The notes beneath the pieces were generated by a model. The model saw nothing but the letters and a program-made list of their open reading frames with translations. It had not been told where the DNA came from and made no database searches. A program made the position numbers and the translations under genes. A DNA stretch of 64,000 nt, taken from the NCBI GenBank assembly GCA_902765005.1, contig CACWYB010000011.1:34197-98196 (forward strand). Reading direction: 5' to 3'. The DNA is from an uncultured Eubacteriales bacterium. GTDB lineage: Bacteria; Bacillota; Clostridia; Christensenellales; CAG-138. Positions 41,927 to 51,297 of the stretch are shown here, piece by piece. How positions within the stretch are numbered: position 1 is the stretch's first letter; each line of letters opens with the position of its first letter.

Positions 41927-42239
41927 TAGCGGCGGCGATGCCGGCCGCGGTGGCGGTGATGCCGCCGGTGAACGCGCCCAACAGGCCGTGCTCCTGCACG
42001 GCTTTTTTCGCGCCCTGGCTCAGGGCGTAGCCGAAGCCCGTCAGGGGCACCGTGGCCCCGGCACCGGCCCACTCCACCAAAGGCGCGTAGACCCCCAGGG
42101 CTCCCAGGACAACCCCCGCCGTAACGAAGATGACCAGGATGCGGGCGGTGGTGAGCCGGGTGAGGGACAGGAGCAGCTGTCCCAGGGCGCACAGCAGTCC
42201 GCCCACCAGAAACACTTTTGGAAACATGGCAAACTCCAT
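41874..42239 (-). CDS. spoVAE: Stage V sporulation protein AE
   Basis: 121-residue membrane protein with four helices and the family phrase GAGATVPLTGFGYALSQGAKKAV. With SpoVAC and SpoVAD it forms the inner-membrane channel for Ca-dipicolinate in spores. It lies 11 bases after spoVAD in the same direction. Its 3' end overlaps radC by 53 bases on the opposite strand. Confidence 0.93.
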   Translation of the reverse strand: MEFAMFPKVFLVGGLLCALGQLLLSLTRLTTARILVIFVTAGVVLGALGVYAPLVEWAGAGATVPLTGFGYALSQGAKKAVQEHGLLGAFTGGITATAAGIAAAIIFGYLFALLARPKTKM

Positions 42240-42250
42240 TTTGACCTCCT

Positions 42251-43276
42251 TTAGTCCTGATGGATGAGGGATATGGCGTGGGCGATGCCCGGGATGCTCT
42301 CCCCCTGGCAGGCGGAGAGGGGGCTCATAAGGGCGCCGGTGGAGAGGAACAGCACCCGCTGCACCTCCCCCCGCTCCAGGGCGGGCAGCACATAGCCTGC
42401 TAGGAGCACGGCGCTGCAGCCGCAGCCGGAGCCTCCGCAGTGATACTTCTGTTCCGGGCTGAAGATCATGGCCCCGCAGTCCAGATGCCGGCTCCCCAGT
42501 TCGATCCCCGCCTCCTGGCAGAGCTCCCGGAGCATCCGGCTGCCAAAGGTCCCCAGATCCCCGGTGATGATCCAGTCAAACGCCCCCACCTCCATGCCCC
42601 GGTCCCCCAAATGCCGCCCTATGGTGTCGCAGGCGGCAGGGGCCATGGCCGCACCCATGTTGTTGGCGTCGGTGATGCCCAGGTCCCGGACCCGGCCAAG
42701 GGTGGCGGCCTCCAGGCGGATGTGGTGAAAGCCCGTGTGGAGCAGGGGCGCCTGTCCCAGGAGCACGGCCCCGGCGCCGGTGACGGTCCGCTGGGCGGAG
42801 GGCGGGGCGGTGGTGCCCATCTCCAGGGGGAAGCGGTATTGCCGCTCCGCCGTGGCGAAGTGGGAGCTGGCGGCGCAGAGGGCCCGGCGGCGGTAGCCCC
42901 CGTCCACCAGAGCGGCTCCCAGGAGCAGGGCCTCGGTCATGGTGGAGCAGGCCCCGTAGAGGCCCAGGTAGGGGATGGCCAGCTCCCGGGCGGCGTAGCT
43001 GGCGGTGACGATCTGGTTCAGCAGGTCCCCGGCCAGCAGGCACCCAGCCTCCTCCATGGGCAGGCTCACCTGGGTCATGGTCCGGGTGAGGGCCTTCAAC
43101 AGCATCTTTCGCTCCCCCTGCTCAAAGGTCTTTTCCCCCAGGCGGTCGTCCTCCACGATCTCGTCGAAGACGTGGCCGAAGGGGCCGGCCTCCTCAGCCT
43201 TCCCCGCCACGCTGGCGGCGGAGAGCACAAAGGGCCGGCGGGGGAAGAGCAGGGTGGCGCTGCCGATCTGATTCAT
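42251..43276 (-). CDS. spoVAD: Stage V sporulation protein AD
   Basis: 341-residue thiolase-fold protein that binds dipicolinic acid. GLYGACSTMTEALLLGA, with the thiolase-like Cys, and DLGTFGSRMLRELC are typical, as is the C-terminal CGGSGCGCSAVLLAGY. It forms a two-gene unit with spoVAE. spoVAC, normally adjacent, is instead found at 62569-63009. Confidence 0.95.
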   Translation of the reverse strand: MNQIGSATLLFPRRPFVLSAASVAGKAEEAGPFGHVFDEIVEDDRLGEKTFEQGERKMLLKALTRTMTQVSLPMEEAGCLLAGDLLNQIVTASYAARELAIPYLGLYGACSTMTEALLLGAALVDGGYRRRALCAASSHFATAERQYRFPLEMGTTAPPSAQRTVTGAGAVLLGQAPLLHTGFHHIRLEAATLGRVRDLGITDANNMGAAMAPAACDTIGRHLGDRGMEVGAFDWIITGDLGTFGSRMLRELCQEAGIELGSRHLDCGAMIFSPEQKYHCGGSGCGCSAVLLAGYVLPALERGEVQRVLFLSTGALMSPLSACQGESIPGIAHAISLIHQD

Positions 43277-43524
43277 GTGATGTTCCTCCCGATCTTTTGC
43301 CCTTACTCTGCCTCCCCAGCGAGAGATCTATGCAGGGCGCCGCAAATCGGCAGAAAAATGGTTTCGCGCATCTTGACAAGGAGCGATGCGCCTTTTATTG
43401 TTTTAGTATCTGGTACAAATGGGGATATGGAACTGATCCGGGCGAAAAAGAGCGTCAGGACTTTCGATCCTGTGCTGCCCGGATTATCTGCTGTGCATAC
43501 GAATTCATGTTGGAGGAGAAGGAT

Positions 43525-44163
43525 ATGGAAAAGCAGATCATTGCCGTCAACGCCGGCCCCCGCATGGGCTGGAACACGGAGACCCTGATCGCGGAGGCGT
43601 CCAAGGGGGCGGCGTCCGCCGGGGCCAAAGTGGAGCGGTTCGACCTGTTTCGGCTGGAGAAATACACGGGCTGCGTGTCCTGCTTCGGCTGCAAGCGGGA
43701 AAAAAACAAGGGCCGCTGCGTCTGCCGGGACGGCCTTACGCCTGTGCTGGACGCCATTCGGGCGGGGGACGGGCTCATCATCGGCTCTCCCAACTATCTG
43801 GGCGAGCTCACCGCCTCCTTCCGTGCCCTCTATGAGCGGCTCATCTTCCAGAACCTGACCTACGATCTGGAGCATCCCTGCTGCAACGAGCGGCCCATCC
43901 CCGTGTTGCTCATCATGACCAGCAACGCCCCGGACACAAGCTATCTTGGCCTGCTGAAAAACTATCAGCAGGTTCTGACCCGCTTCGTGGGGCCCACGGA
44001 GCTCTTTGTCAGCGGCGACACCCTCCAGCTCAAGGACTATAAAAAGACCGATTGGCCCTGGACCATGTTCGACCCGGACCAAAAGAAAGCGCGCCACGAG
44101 ACCGTCTTCCCCCAGGAGCGCCAAAGGGCCTTCGAGCTGGGCGCCCGGCTGTTTGCTGAATAG
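43525..44163 (+). CDS. Flavodoxin-like NAD(P)H-dependent FMN reductase
   Basis: 212-residue flavoprotein of the iron-sulfur flavoprotein/NADPH-dependent FMN reductase group. The phosphate-binding loop is VNAGPRMGWNTETLI, a cysteine cluster GCVSCFGC...CVC follows near residues 50-70, and the FMN loop is GSPNYLGELTASFRALYERL. The start was set at ATG 43525, immediately behind GGAGGAGAAGGAT. A possible promoter with TTGACA near 43373 is upstream. It may serve redox or detoxification functions; no partner gene defines it. Confidence 0.8.
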   Translation: MEKQIIAVNAGPRMGWNTETLIAEASKGAASAGAKVERFDLFRLEKYTGCVSCFGCKREKNKGRCVCRDGLTPVLDAIRAGDGLIIGSPNYLGELTASFRALYERLIFQNLTYDLEHPCCNERPIPVLLIMTSNAPDTSYLGLLKNYQQVLTRFVGPTELFVSGDTLQLKDYKKTDWPWTMFDPDQKKARHETVFPQERQRAFELGARLFAE

Positions 44164-44216
44164 ACCGGTTTTCTCAAAAAAGATAAGTATATCGACATGT
44201 TTTCCACCCCGCGCCC

Positions 44217-44245
44217 TTGTCTGCCGCGGGGGGATTTGCTATAAT
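44217..44245 (+). promoter_or_regulatory. Promoter of MFS gene at 44301
   Basis: TTGTCT (44217-44222), a 17-base spacer and TATAAT (44240-44245). Confidence 0.7.
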
Positions 44246-44300
44246 GGCTTCGACCCGCCGGCCTTCGCCCCCGGGTCAGGTTTTGAAGGAGGCAGTACCC

Positions 44301-45701
44301 TTGAAAAAACAAGTCGACCCCATGCGGGAGCAGCGGGACCTCATGCGGCTCAACAAGGCGGCCAACCGCCCCAAGAGCGCCTACTATCTGCTGTTCGCCA
44401 TGATTGTGCTCACCGTCATCTACATCGTGGACGAGATCACGTCCAACATGAACTCCGCCATGCAGCCCTACGCGCTGTTTGATCTGTTCAGCATCACGTC
44501 CCGGAACGTCAATTCTCCCGAATACAAGGCCGCCATCAACGTGGTGGCCCCCTGGTCCGTGGCGTCCAACCTGTTTTTGATCGTGAGCCCCTTTTATAAG
44601 GCCCTGTCGGATCGGTACGGCCGCCGGCTCTTCCTCATGATCAACACCATCGGCATGGGCCTGGGCATGCTCATCGTCATGACCAGCCAGAGCACCGTTC
44701 AGTACATCCTGGGCATGCTCTTTATGATGTTCTTCACCCCCAACGACATGCAGGTCCTCTACATCATGGAGACCGCCCCCAAGGAGAAGCGGGCCACCTA
44801 TAGCTTCGTGGCCAAGGGCATCGCCCTCATCAGCGTGTCCCTCATCGGGGTGCTGTCCCGGCTGTTTTTGCGGCAGGACGTGCCCGGAAGCTGGCGGATG
44901 GTCTATCTCATCCCGGTCATCGTGGCCCTGGCCGTGGGGGCCCTGTCCTTCCCCTTCATGCGGGAGACCCCGGTGTTCGTGGAGCAGCGAAGGGCCTATC
45001 TGTCCCTCACCCCCGAGGAGCGGCAGCAAAAAGCCGACGCGGATAAAAAGAGCGGTACCGCCGAGGAGGGTGGCGTGTTCCGGGCGGTGAAGTTCATCTT
45101 CGTCAACCGGCAGCTTCGCTGGATCCTCATCGCCGGCTTCCTGTTCTTTGCCACCACCTTCTACACCTCCTACTACGCCACGGTCCTGGAGGGGGCCATG
45201 GCCACGGAGCTGGTGGCGGTGGCGCTGATCATCTATCCCCTGGTCAACGGCCTGGTCACCATCCTCAGCGGCTTCTTCTCCGATAAGCTGGGCCGCAAAA
45301 AGGTCTGCCTGGTGCTGGGCGGCCTGGCCCTGGTGGGGCTGCTGCTGTTCGTGCTGGCTTGCCGCCTGGCGTGGGGCCCTGTGGCCGCCGGCATCTTCTA
45401 CGGCTGCTCCATCGGCGGCCTGTGGTCTATGTCCGACACATTGATCCTCACCATGCCCGCGGAGTCCTCCCCCTCCGGCATGCGGGCCTCGGTCATGGGC
45501 ACCATCTCCGTCATGATCGGCTCGGGCATGTTCATCGGCCAGGCACTGTTCATCGTGCTGCAGAACTTCGTGTCCATGGACCTGCTGTTCCTGTGCATCT
45601 GCGTGCCCTTCATGGCCCTTTCCCTGCTGGTCCTCATGGCCAAGGTGAAGGAGACCAAGGACGTGGACCTGGACAACATCACCGCGGACACCTACCGCTG
45701 A
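44301..45701 (+). CDS. MFS transporter (TTG start)
   Basis: 466-residue major facilitator with 12 hydrophobic segments. The cytoplasmic loop motif DRYGRRLFLM is the sugar/solute MFS signature, repeated in the second half as DKLGRKKVCL. A central hydrophilic loop is rich in charged residues (near EERQQKADADKKSG). TTG 44301 was chosen because GGAGG lies eight bases upstream and no Met has a comparable site. The transcript is monocistronic, with its own promoter and terminator. Substrate unknown. Confidence 0.85.
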   Translation: MKKQVDPMREQRDLMRLNKAANRPKSAYYLLFAMIVLTVIYIVDEITSNMNSAMQPYALFDLFSITSRNVNSPEYKAAINVVAPWSVASNLFLIVSPFYKALSDRYGRRLFLMINTIGMGLGMLIVMTSQSTVQYILGMLFMMFFTPNDMQVLYIMETAPKEKRATYSFVAKGIALISVSLIGVLSRLFLRQDVPGSWRMVYLIPVIVALAVGALSFPFMRETPVFVEQRRAYLSLTPEERQQKADADKKSGTAEEGGVFRAVKFIFVNRQLRWILIAGFLFFATTFYTSYYATVLEGAMATELVAVALIIYPLVNGLVTILSGFFSDKLGRKKVCLVLGGLALVGLLLFVLACRLAWGPVAAGIFYGCSIGGLWSMSDTLILTMPAESSPSGMRASVMGTISVMIGSGMFIGQALFIVLQNFVSMDLLFLCICVPFMALSLLVLMAKVKETKDVDLDNITADTYR

Positions 45702-45722
45702 CCCCACATCTTTTCGACACGA

Positions 45723-45751
45723 AAAAAGACCGCGCTCGCGGTCTTTTTTGC
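45723..45751. terminator. Bidirectional terminator
   Basis: AAAAAAGACCGC/GCGGTCTTTTTT arms around GCTC between the convergent MFS and DUF4353 genes. Confidence 0.9.
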
Positions 45752-45776
45752 GCACATATAGGAGGAAGGGAAACGC

Positions 45777-46937
45777 TTACCAACCGCCCCGGCCGCCCCG
45801 GCCCCAGCCGCCTTGACCGCCCTGACCGCCTCGGCCGCCCATCATCTGGTTGGGGATGTAGGAGAGGGTCTGGCCGTTGACGATGATGGTGCCGCCTGTG
45901 TAGGTGGCGGTGCCGTCGTAGTCGAAGGAGCTGCTGCCGGTCACGTTGATGGTGCCGCCGGTGACGATGATGTCGCCGTTGGAGTCGATGCCGTCCGTGT
46001 CCCCGGAGGCCATGACCACGGTGACGCTGCCCCCGTTGATCTCCACGGTGGGCCGATAGGCGCTGGATTTCTGGGCGGCGTTGATGCCGTCGTCCTGGCC
46101 GTTGATGGTGATGGTGCCTCCGTTGATCTGGATATAGGTGGCCTCGATGCCCTCGGCGGCAGTGACGGCGATCTGGCCGTCGTTCACCTGGACCACGGAG
46201 GAGGCGTGAATGCCGTCGTCCCCGGCGTTGATGGACATATTTCCCCCGGCGATGTAGACAAAGCCATTGGCGCCGTCGGTGTCGTTCTCCACGTGGAGCC
46301 CGTCGGTGCCGGCCTTCAGGGTCAGGGTGCCGTCCGCGATGCGGATGGAATCGTTGGCCTCCATGGCCTTGGAGGCGGCAGTGATGAGGTAGGTCCCGCC
46401 GGTGATCTTCAGATCGTCCTTGCTCACCACGCCGTTCTTGGTGGAGGTGATGGTCAGGGTGGCGTCGCCGCTGAGGACCAGGTCGCTCTTGGAGAAGATG
46501 ACCCCGTCCAAATTGGTGGTGCCGTCGGCGGCGAAGGTGCCGGTGACCGACAGGGCGCTGTTGCCGCTCACGGTGACGAAAACCTTGTCGGCGGACTTCA
46601 CATACACCGCGGGCATGGTCCCGTTGGTGAGGGTGAGGCCGTCCAGCACCAGCTGGACCTTGTCGTCGTCCCCGGCCTCCACATAGACGGTGGCGTCAGC
46701 CGCGGTGCCGGTGAGCACATAGACTCCCGCTTCCGTGATGTGGATGTCCTGCCTGTCGGTCAGGGTGTAGGTCACGGCGCCGGTCAAATCCGCCGTCTGC
46801 TTCAGGTCCCGCTTGGTGAACATGTCGTCGTAGGAGAATATATAGGAGCCGGTTTCCGCCGCGGCGTAGGCCACGCCCAGGGCGAAGACCATGCTGAGGG
46901 CGAGCAACGCGGCCAAGGCTCTGCGTCTGAATTTCAT
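45777..46937 (-). CDS. Secreted DUF4353 (Cthe_2159-like) beta-helix carbohydrate-binding protein
   Basis: 386-residue exported protein. The signal peptide MKFRRRALAALLALS...AYAAAE precedes a repetitive beta-helix with many [ILV]xGGx[ILV]xI rungs and Asn/Asp-rich turns (for example GLHVENDTDGANG, DDGIHASS, DDGINAAQKS). It ends in a Gly/Arg/Trp-rich tail (GGRGGQGGQGGW). The founding family member binds acid sugars and cellulose, which would suit an organism with two uronate gene sets. The start is ATG 46937. It is divergent from the Y-polymerase gene. Confidence 0.85.
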   Translation of the reverse strand: MKFRRRALAALLALSMVFALGVAYAAAETGSYIFSYDDMFTKRDLKQTADLTGAVTYTLTDRQDIHITEAGVYVLTGTAADATVYVEAGDDDKVQLVLDGLTLTNGTMPAVYVKSADKVFVTVSGNSALSVTGTFAADGTTNLDGVIFSKSDLVLSGDATLTITSTKNGVVSKDDLKITGGTYLITAASKAMEANDSIRIADGTLTLKAGTDGLHVENDTDGANGFVYIAGGNMSINAGDDGIHASSVVQVNDGQIAVTAAEGIEATYIQINGGTITINGQDDGINAAQKSSAYRPTVEINGGSVTVVMASGDTDGIDSNGDIIVTGGTINVTGSSSFDYDGTATYTGGTIIVNGQTLSYIPNQMMGGRGGQGGQGGWGRGGRGGW

Positions 46938-47142
46938 TGCTTGGTACCTGCCTTTCTTTTGTATGGCCCTATCATACGTGCGAAACCTTAAACTTATTTG
47001 AAAGAACGCAAAAAAACCGTTCAGGATGTTTTCAGCCGCCTCGGCGGCGAAACAGACCGCCATACGGGACGATTTTCGGGATTTTGTGCTGTACCCGGCG
47101 GGCCGGATGTGGTATGCTAATAAAAAGAAAGGAGGCGTATAT

Positions 47143-48639
47143 ATGGAGCAGCGTTGGTACGCGGCCATCGATCTGAAATCCTTCTACGCCTCCGTGGAGT
47201 GCGTGGAGCGGGGGCTGGACCCTCTGGACACCCATCTGGTGGTGGCGGACAGGAGCCGGACGGAGAAGACCATCTGCCTGGCCGTGTCCCCCTCCCTGAA
47301 GGCCTACGGCATCCCCGGCCGGGCCCGGCTCTTTGAGGTGGAGGAGGCCATGCGGGGGGTGAACGCCCGCCGTCGGATGGACGCCCCCCGGCACAAGCTG
47401 ACGGGCAGCTCCACCTTCGCCCATGAGCTGCAGGCGAATCCCTCCCTGGCCGCGGACTTTATCGCCGCCCCGCCCCAGATGCGCAAGTACATGGCCTACA
47501 GCGGCCGGATCTACGGCATCTACCTGCGCTACGTGGCGCCGGAGGACATCCATGTCTATTCCATCGACGAGGTGTTCATCGACCTGACGGCCTATCTGAA
47601 GACCTACGGCCTGAGCCCCCGGGCCCTGGCGGAGCGGATGATGAGGGACGTGCTGCAGGAGACCGGGGTCACGGCCACGGCGGGCATCGGCACCAACCTG
47701 TATTTAGCCAAGGTAGCCATGGATATCGTGGCCAAGCACGCCGTGCCCAATGAGCACGGGGCCAGGGTGGCGGAGCTGACGGAGGAGAGCTACCGCCGGG
47801 AGCTGTGGGACCATCGGCCCCTCACCGACTTCTGGCGCATCGGCCGGGGCACGGCCAGGCGCCTGGAGAGCCGGGGCCTGTACACCATGGGGGACGTGGC
47901 CCGCATGTCCCTGGAGCAGGAGGATGTCCTCTTTCGCATCTTCGGGGTGAACGCGGAGCTGCTCATCGACCACGCCTGGGGCTGCGAGCCCTGCACCCTA
48001 TCGGCGGTGAAGGCCTTCCGCCCGGAGAGCAAGAGCGTGGGCAGCGGCCAGGTGCTCATGCGGCCCTACGCCTTTGAGGAGGGGCGGCTGGTGGCCCGGG
48101 AGATGGGGGAGAACCTTTCCTTGGACCTGGTGAGCAAGGGCCTGCTCACCGAAGAGGTGGGCCTGTACGTGGCCTACGACACGGAGAACCTGACTCGGGC
48201 GACGCCCTTTGACGGCGAGGTGGTCACGGATTACTACGGCCGCCCGGCCCCCAAGCCCGCCCACGGGAACCACCGGTTCCGGGAGCCCACGGCCTCCACC
48301 CAGGCCATCAAAGCCGCCATCGGCGAGATCTTCGACCGGGTGGTGGACCGGCGCCTCACCCTCCGCCGCATCCAGGTGGGGGCGGGGCGGCTCACGGAGG
48401 CGGGGGCGCTGGCTGTCGGCCGGCGGACGGAGCAGCTGGACCTGTTTGCCGATCCGGAGGCCCAGGAGCAGGAGCGGCAGGCGCGGCAGGCCCGCCAGGC
48501 CCGGGAGCAGCGGGCCCAGCAGGCGGTGCTGGACATCCGCAAGAAGTTCGGGGGCAACGCCATCCTCAAGGGCATGGACCTGAAGGAGGGCGCCACGGCC
48601 CGGGATCGAAACGAGCAGATCGGCGGCCACAAGGCCTGA
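47143..48639 (+). CDS. Y-family DNA polymerase (UvrX/DinB-like)
   Basis: 498-residue translesion polymerase. Catalytic acids are Asp10 (AIDLKSFYASVEC) and Asp142-Glu143 (YSIDEVFIDL), with the steric-gate Tyr in SFYASVE. Thumb and little-finger domains follow, and a Gln/Arg-rich coiled segment (QERQARQARQAREQRAQQ) lies near residue 450. ATG 47143 lies behind AAAGGAGG. The closest type is the UvrX/YqjW branch that usually pairs with YolD, found here at 49309. No clear LexA box was seen upstream. Confidence 0.9.
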   Translation: MEQRWYAAIDLKSFYASVECVERGLDPLDTHLVVADRSRTEKTICLAVSPSLKAYGIPGRARLFEVEEAMRGVNARRRMDAPRHKLTGSSTFAHELQANPSLAADFIAAPPQMRKYMAYSGRIYGIYLRYVAPEDIHVYSIDEVFIDLTAYLKTYGLSPRALAERMMRDVLQETGVTATAGIGTNLYLAKVAMDIVAKHAVPNEHGARVAELTEESYRRELWDHRPLTDFWRIGRGTARRLESRGLYTMGDVARMSLEQEDVLFRIFGVNAELLIDHAWGCEPCTLSAVKAFRPESKSVGSGQVLMRPYAFEEGRLVAREMGENLSLDLVSKGLLTEEVGLYVAYDTENLTRATPFDGEVVTDYYGRPAPKPAHGNHRFREPTASTQAIKAAIGEIFDRVVDRRLTLRRIQVGAGRLTEAGALAVGRRTEQLDLFADPEAQEQERQARQARQAREQRAQQAVLDIRKKFGGNAILKGMDLKEGATARDRNEQIGGHKA

Positions 48640-48686
48640 CATAGTGCATAAACATATCAATATACAGAATATACAGGAGGTTTTTT

Positions 48687-49307
48687 ATGAAAGTACTGAT
48701 GCTCAACGGCAGCGCCAAGCCCAAGGGAAACACCTTCATTGCCCTGCGGGAGATCGGCGAACAGCTGAAAAAAGAGGGGATCGACTATGAGATCGTCAAC
48801 GTGGGCGGCGCGCCCCTGCGGGACTGCCTGGGCTGCGGCCGCTGCACGGAGGCGGGCTGCGTTTTCACGGACGACGGGGTGAACGACTTTATCGCCAAGG
48901 CCCGGGCGGCGGACGGCTTCGTCTTCGGCACCCCGGTATACTACGCCCATCCCAGCGGCCGGATCCTCAGCTTCCTGGATCGGGCTTTCTACAGCGCCAG
49001 CGACGCCTTCGCCTTCAAGCCCGGAGCGGCGGTGGCGGTGGCCCGGCGGGGCGGCACCTCCGCCAGCTTCGACGTGCTCAACAAGTATTTCGGCATCTCC
49101 CGCATGCCCGTCATCGGCGCCACCTACTGGAATCTGGTCCACGGGGCCGCCCCCGGCGAGGCGGAGCAGGACGCCGAGGGCCTCCAGACCATGCGCAACC
49201 TGGCCCGGAACATGGCCTACTTCCTCAAGTGCCAGGAGGCCGGGCGCCTGGCCGGCATCCCCCTGCCGGAGACGGAGCGGGGGAACCGGACCAACTTCAT
49301 CCGCTGA
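48687..49307 (+). CDS. Flavodoxin family protein (NADPH-dependent FMN reductase type)
   Basis: 206-residue flavoprotein: LNGSAKPKGNTF phosphate loop, CLGCGRCTEAGCVF cysteine cluster (possible Fe-S site) and GTPVYYAHPSGRILSFLDR FMN loop. ACAGGAGG precedes ATG 48687. It sits between the Y-polymerase and yolD genes, one base from the latter, and thus interrupts a normally adjacent pair. Its substrate is unknown. Confidence 0.82.
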   Translation: MKVLMLNGSAKPKGNTFIALREIGEQLKKEGIDYEIVNVGGAPLRDCLGCGRCTEAGCVFTDDGVNDFIAKARAADGFVFGTPVYYAHPSGRILSFLDRAFYSASDAFAFKPGAAVAVARRGGTSASFDVLNKYFGISRMPVIGATYWNLVHGAAPGEAEQDAEGLQTMRNLARNMAYFLKCQEAGRLAGIPLPETERGNRTNFIR

Positions 49308-49308
49308 C

Positions 49309-49719
49309 ATGGCCTGCTCCTACGACGACATTCTTCATCTGTCCCGCCCCCGCAACGGGAAGCACCCGCCCATGCCCATGGAGAAGCGGGCGGCTCAGTT
49401 TCTGCCCTTTTCGGCCCTTACCGGGCTGGAGGCGGTGATCGAGGAGGAGGGGCGGCTGACGGACGCCCCCAAGGCCCTGGGGGAGGATGCTCTCATGGCC
49501 CTGGACGAGCAGCTTGCCCTGCTGCGGGCGCGTCTGAAGGAGGATCATCCCCGGGTGCAGCTCACCCGCTTCCTGGCGGACAGGCGCAAGGCCGGGGGCA
49601 GCTACCTTGCCCTGACCGGCCGGGTGCGCCGGCTGGACGAGGCGAACCGGCTCCTCCTTTTTGAGGACGGCACCCGGGTGGACCTGGGCGACGTGACGGA
49701 GCTGGCGGTGCTCCCCTGA
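49309..49719 (+). CDS. YolD-like family protein
   Basis: 136-residue YolD-like protein (PF08863 type) of the clostridial form: PMPMEKRAAQFLPFSALTGLE is the family's conserved start, and the C-terminal half is a small beta domain (YLALTGRVRRLDEANRLLLFEDGT). YolD proteins accompany UvrX-type polymerases and are thought to modulate them. The partner polymerase is two genes upstream. It starts one base after the flavodoxin gene. Confidence 0.82.
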   Translation: MACSYDDILHLSRPRNGKHPPMPMEKRAAQFLPFSALTGLEAVIEEEGRLTDAPKALGEDALMALDEQLALLRARLKEDHPRVQLTRFLADRRKAGGSYLALTGRVRRLDEANRLLLFEDGTRVDLGDVTELAVLP

Positions 49720-49766
49720 GCCCGTCGAAAGCTGGGTGAAAATGCGGGGAAATCCCCCGCCGGGTG

Positions 49767-49796
49767 TTGACAGAAGCCCCGGCAGGAAGATACAAT
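49767..49796 (+). promoter_or_regulatory. Promoter of reverse rubrerythrin gene
   Basis: TTGACA (49767-49772), an 18-base spacer and TACAAT (49791-49796). Confidence 0.7.
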
Positions 49797-49864
49797 ACAT
49801 AAGATGAGTACCCGATCGGATTGGGGGAAAGTATCAAAAAACTCTAATCAGGAGGAATATTATT

Positions 49865-50410
49865 ATGGCAAAGTTCGTATGTAGCATCTGCGGTTATGTC
49901 TATGAAGGCGAGAAGGCCCCCGAGCAGTGCCCCATCTGCAAGGCCCCCGCTTCCAAGTTTATTGAGCAGTCCGAGGAAATGACCTGGGCGGCCGAGCATG
50001 TGGTGGGCGTGGCCCAGGGCGCGCCGGAGGAGATCCTGGAGGGCCTCCGCAAGAATTTCACCGGTGAGTGCACCGAAGTGGGCATGTACCTGGCCATGGC
50101 CCGTGTGGCCTATCGGGAGGGCTACCCCGAGATCGGCGAGTACTGGGTGAAGGCCGGCCTGGAGGAAGCCGAGCACGCCGCCAAGTTTGCGGAGTTGCTG
50201 GGCGAGGTCCTCACCGACTCCACCGAGAAGAACCTGAAGATGCGGGTGGAAGCCGAGAACGGTGCCACCATGGGCAAGACCGAGTTGGCCAAGAAGGCCA
50301 AGGCCCTGGGCCTGGACGCCATCCATGACACCGTCCACGAAATGGCCCGCGACGAGGCAAGACACGGCAAGGCCTTTGCAGGTCTCCTCAAGCGCTACTT
50401 CGGCAAATAA
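49865..50410 (+). CDS. Reverse rubrerythrin (NADH peroxidase component)
   Basis: 181-residue oxidative stress protein. A rubredoxin domain with CSIC and CPIC occupies residues 6-27, ahead of the di-iron four-helix bundle ([32 protein letters not shown]), the order found in clostridial reverse rubrerythrins. It reduces hydrogen peroxide and oxygen, with electrons from NADH via a flavoprotein reductase, protecting an anaerobe. Monocistronic; promoter at 49767 and terminator at 50419. Confidence 0.93.
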   Translation: MAKFVCSICGYVYEGEKAPEQCPICKAPASKFIEQSEEMTWAAEHVVGVAQGAPEEILEGLRKNFTGECTEVGMYLAMARVAYREGYPEIGEYWVKAGLEEAEHAAKFAELLGEVLTDSTEKNLKMRVEAENGATMGKTELAKKAKALGLDAIHDTVHEMARDEARHGKAFAGLLKRYFGK

Positions 50411-50418
50411 GAAGCGGA

Positions 50419-50452
50419 TGGTTGCCGCAGCGATGCGGCAACCGCCTTTTAT
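50419..50452 (+). terminator. Terminator of reverse rubrerythrin
   Basis: GGTTGCCGC/GCGGCAACC stem with an AGCGAT loop, followed by GCCTTTTAT. Confidence 0.75.
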
Positions 50453-50482
50453 TTGAAAGAACACCAAAAGGGGACAAATCAA

Positions 50483-51172
50483 ATGAAAAAGGTTATTTCT
50501 TTGCTTGTTTGCGTCATGCTGCTCTTTGCCAGCGCGACCACGTATGCGGCGGGGAAGCTGTCGGTGGTGCAGGAAAACTTCTATGCCATCAATGATTATT
50601 GGAATTACGGCTATGCCTATGCCAAGGTCCTGAACGCGGGCGATAAGGCGATCAAGGTCAATGCCGGCGTTTTGGAGATCTACAACGAGGCGGGGGACGT
50701 GCTCACCTCCAATGATTATCTGCATGCGTATGCCGAGTATCTGGAGCCCGGGGAATACACCTATGTGCGGATGTACAGCGAGATCGAAACCGGCACCGCC
50801 AGCGATTACGCCATGACGCTGACCGGCAAATCGGATGGCGCCTGGCGCACGATCCGGTTCCCCGTGGTAACGGACCTTCAGCTGGATGTGAAAGACGATT
50901 GGTGGACGCACAACTACATGTATGCTACGATCACCAACGACGCGGAGACGCCGATCTATGACCTCAACGTGGTGTTGGCCTTGCTGGATGCGGAGGGCAA
51001 CATTCTCTATATGGATGAGGATGGGCTCTACACGGATAGGGCTCTGATGCCGGGCAGCTCCATCATCGTGCGCAAGGACATCCCCACCTCCTTCATGGAT
51101 TATTATAAGGAGAAGGGCCTGACCCCGGCTTCCGTGGATGCCATCGCGTATATCAATGTGCGCGTGAACTAA
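50483..51172 (+). CDS. Secreted protein of unknown function
   Basis: 229-residue protein with a signal peptide (MKKVISLLVCVMLLFASATTYAAG). The mature part consists of two beta-sandwich-like repeats. Each begins with a Trp/Tyr-rich strand and an AxVxNxxxxxI motif (YAKVLNAGDKAIKVNAGVLEIYN; the second YATITNDAETPIYDLNVVLALLD), like FxLYD-type extracellular domains. The start is ATG 50483 behind AAAAGGGG. No catalytic residues are obvious. GC looks a little lower than that of the neighbours to its left. Confidence 0.68.
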   Translation: MKKVISLLVCVMLLFASATTYAAGKLSVVQENFYAINDYWNYGYAYAKVLNAGDKAIKVNAGVLEIYNEAGDVLTSNDYLHAYAEYLEPGEYTYVRMYSEIETGTASDYAMTLTGKSDGAWRTIRFPVVTDLQLDVKDDWWTHNYMYATITNDAETPIYDLNVVLALLDAEGNILYMDEDGLYTDRALMPGSSIIVRKDIPTSFMDYYKEKGLTPASVDAIAYINVRVN

Positions 51173-51261
51173 GGCGAGCTTGCCCGGGATAAACCGGCGG
51201 GGCAGAGCCTGTTCCGCTGCGTTTTCCGCCTGGAAGCTGTTCTTAAAAATGCATAGAAAAG

Positions 51262-51296
51262 GACCCATGGGGTTGCTCCCGTGGGTCCTGCTTTTT
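51262..51296. terminator. Terminator after secreted-protein gene
   Basis: GGACCCA/TGGGTCC arms with an inner GGGG/CTCCC pairing, followed by TGCTTTTTT; a weaker T-run exists on the other strand. Confidence 0.8.
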
Positions 51297-51297
51297 T

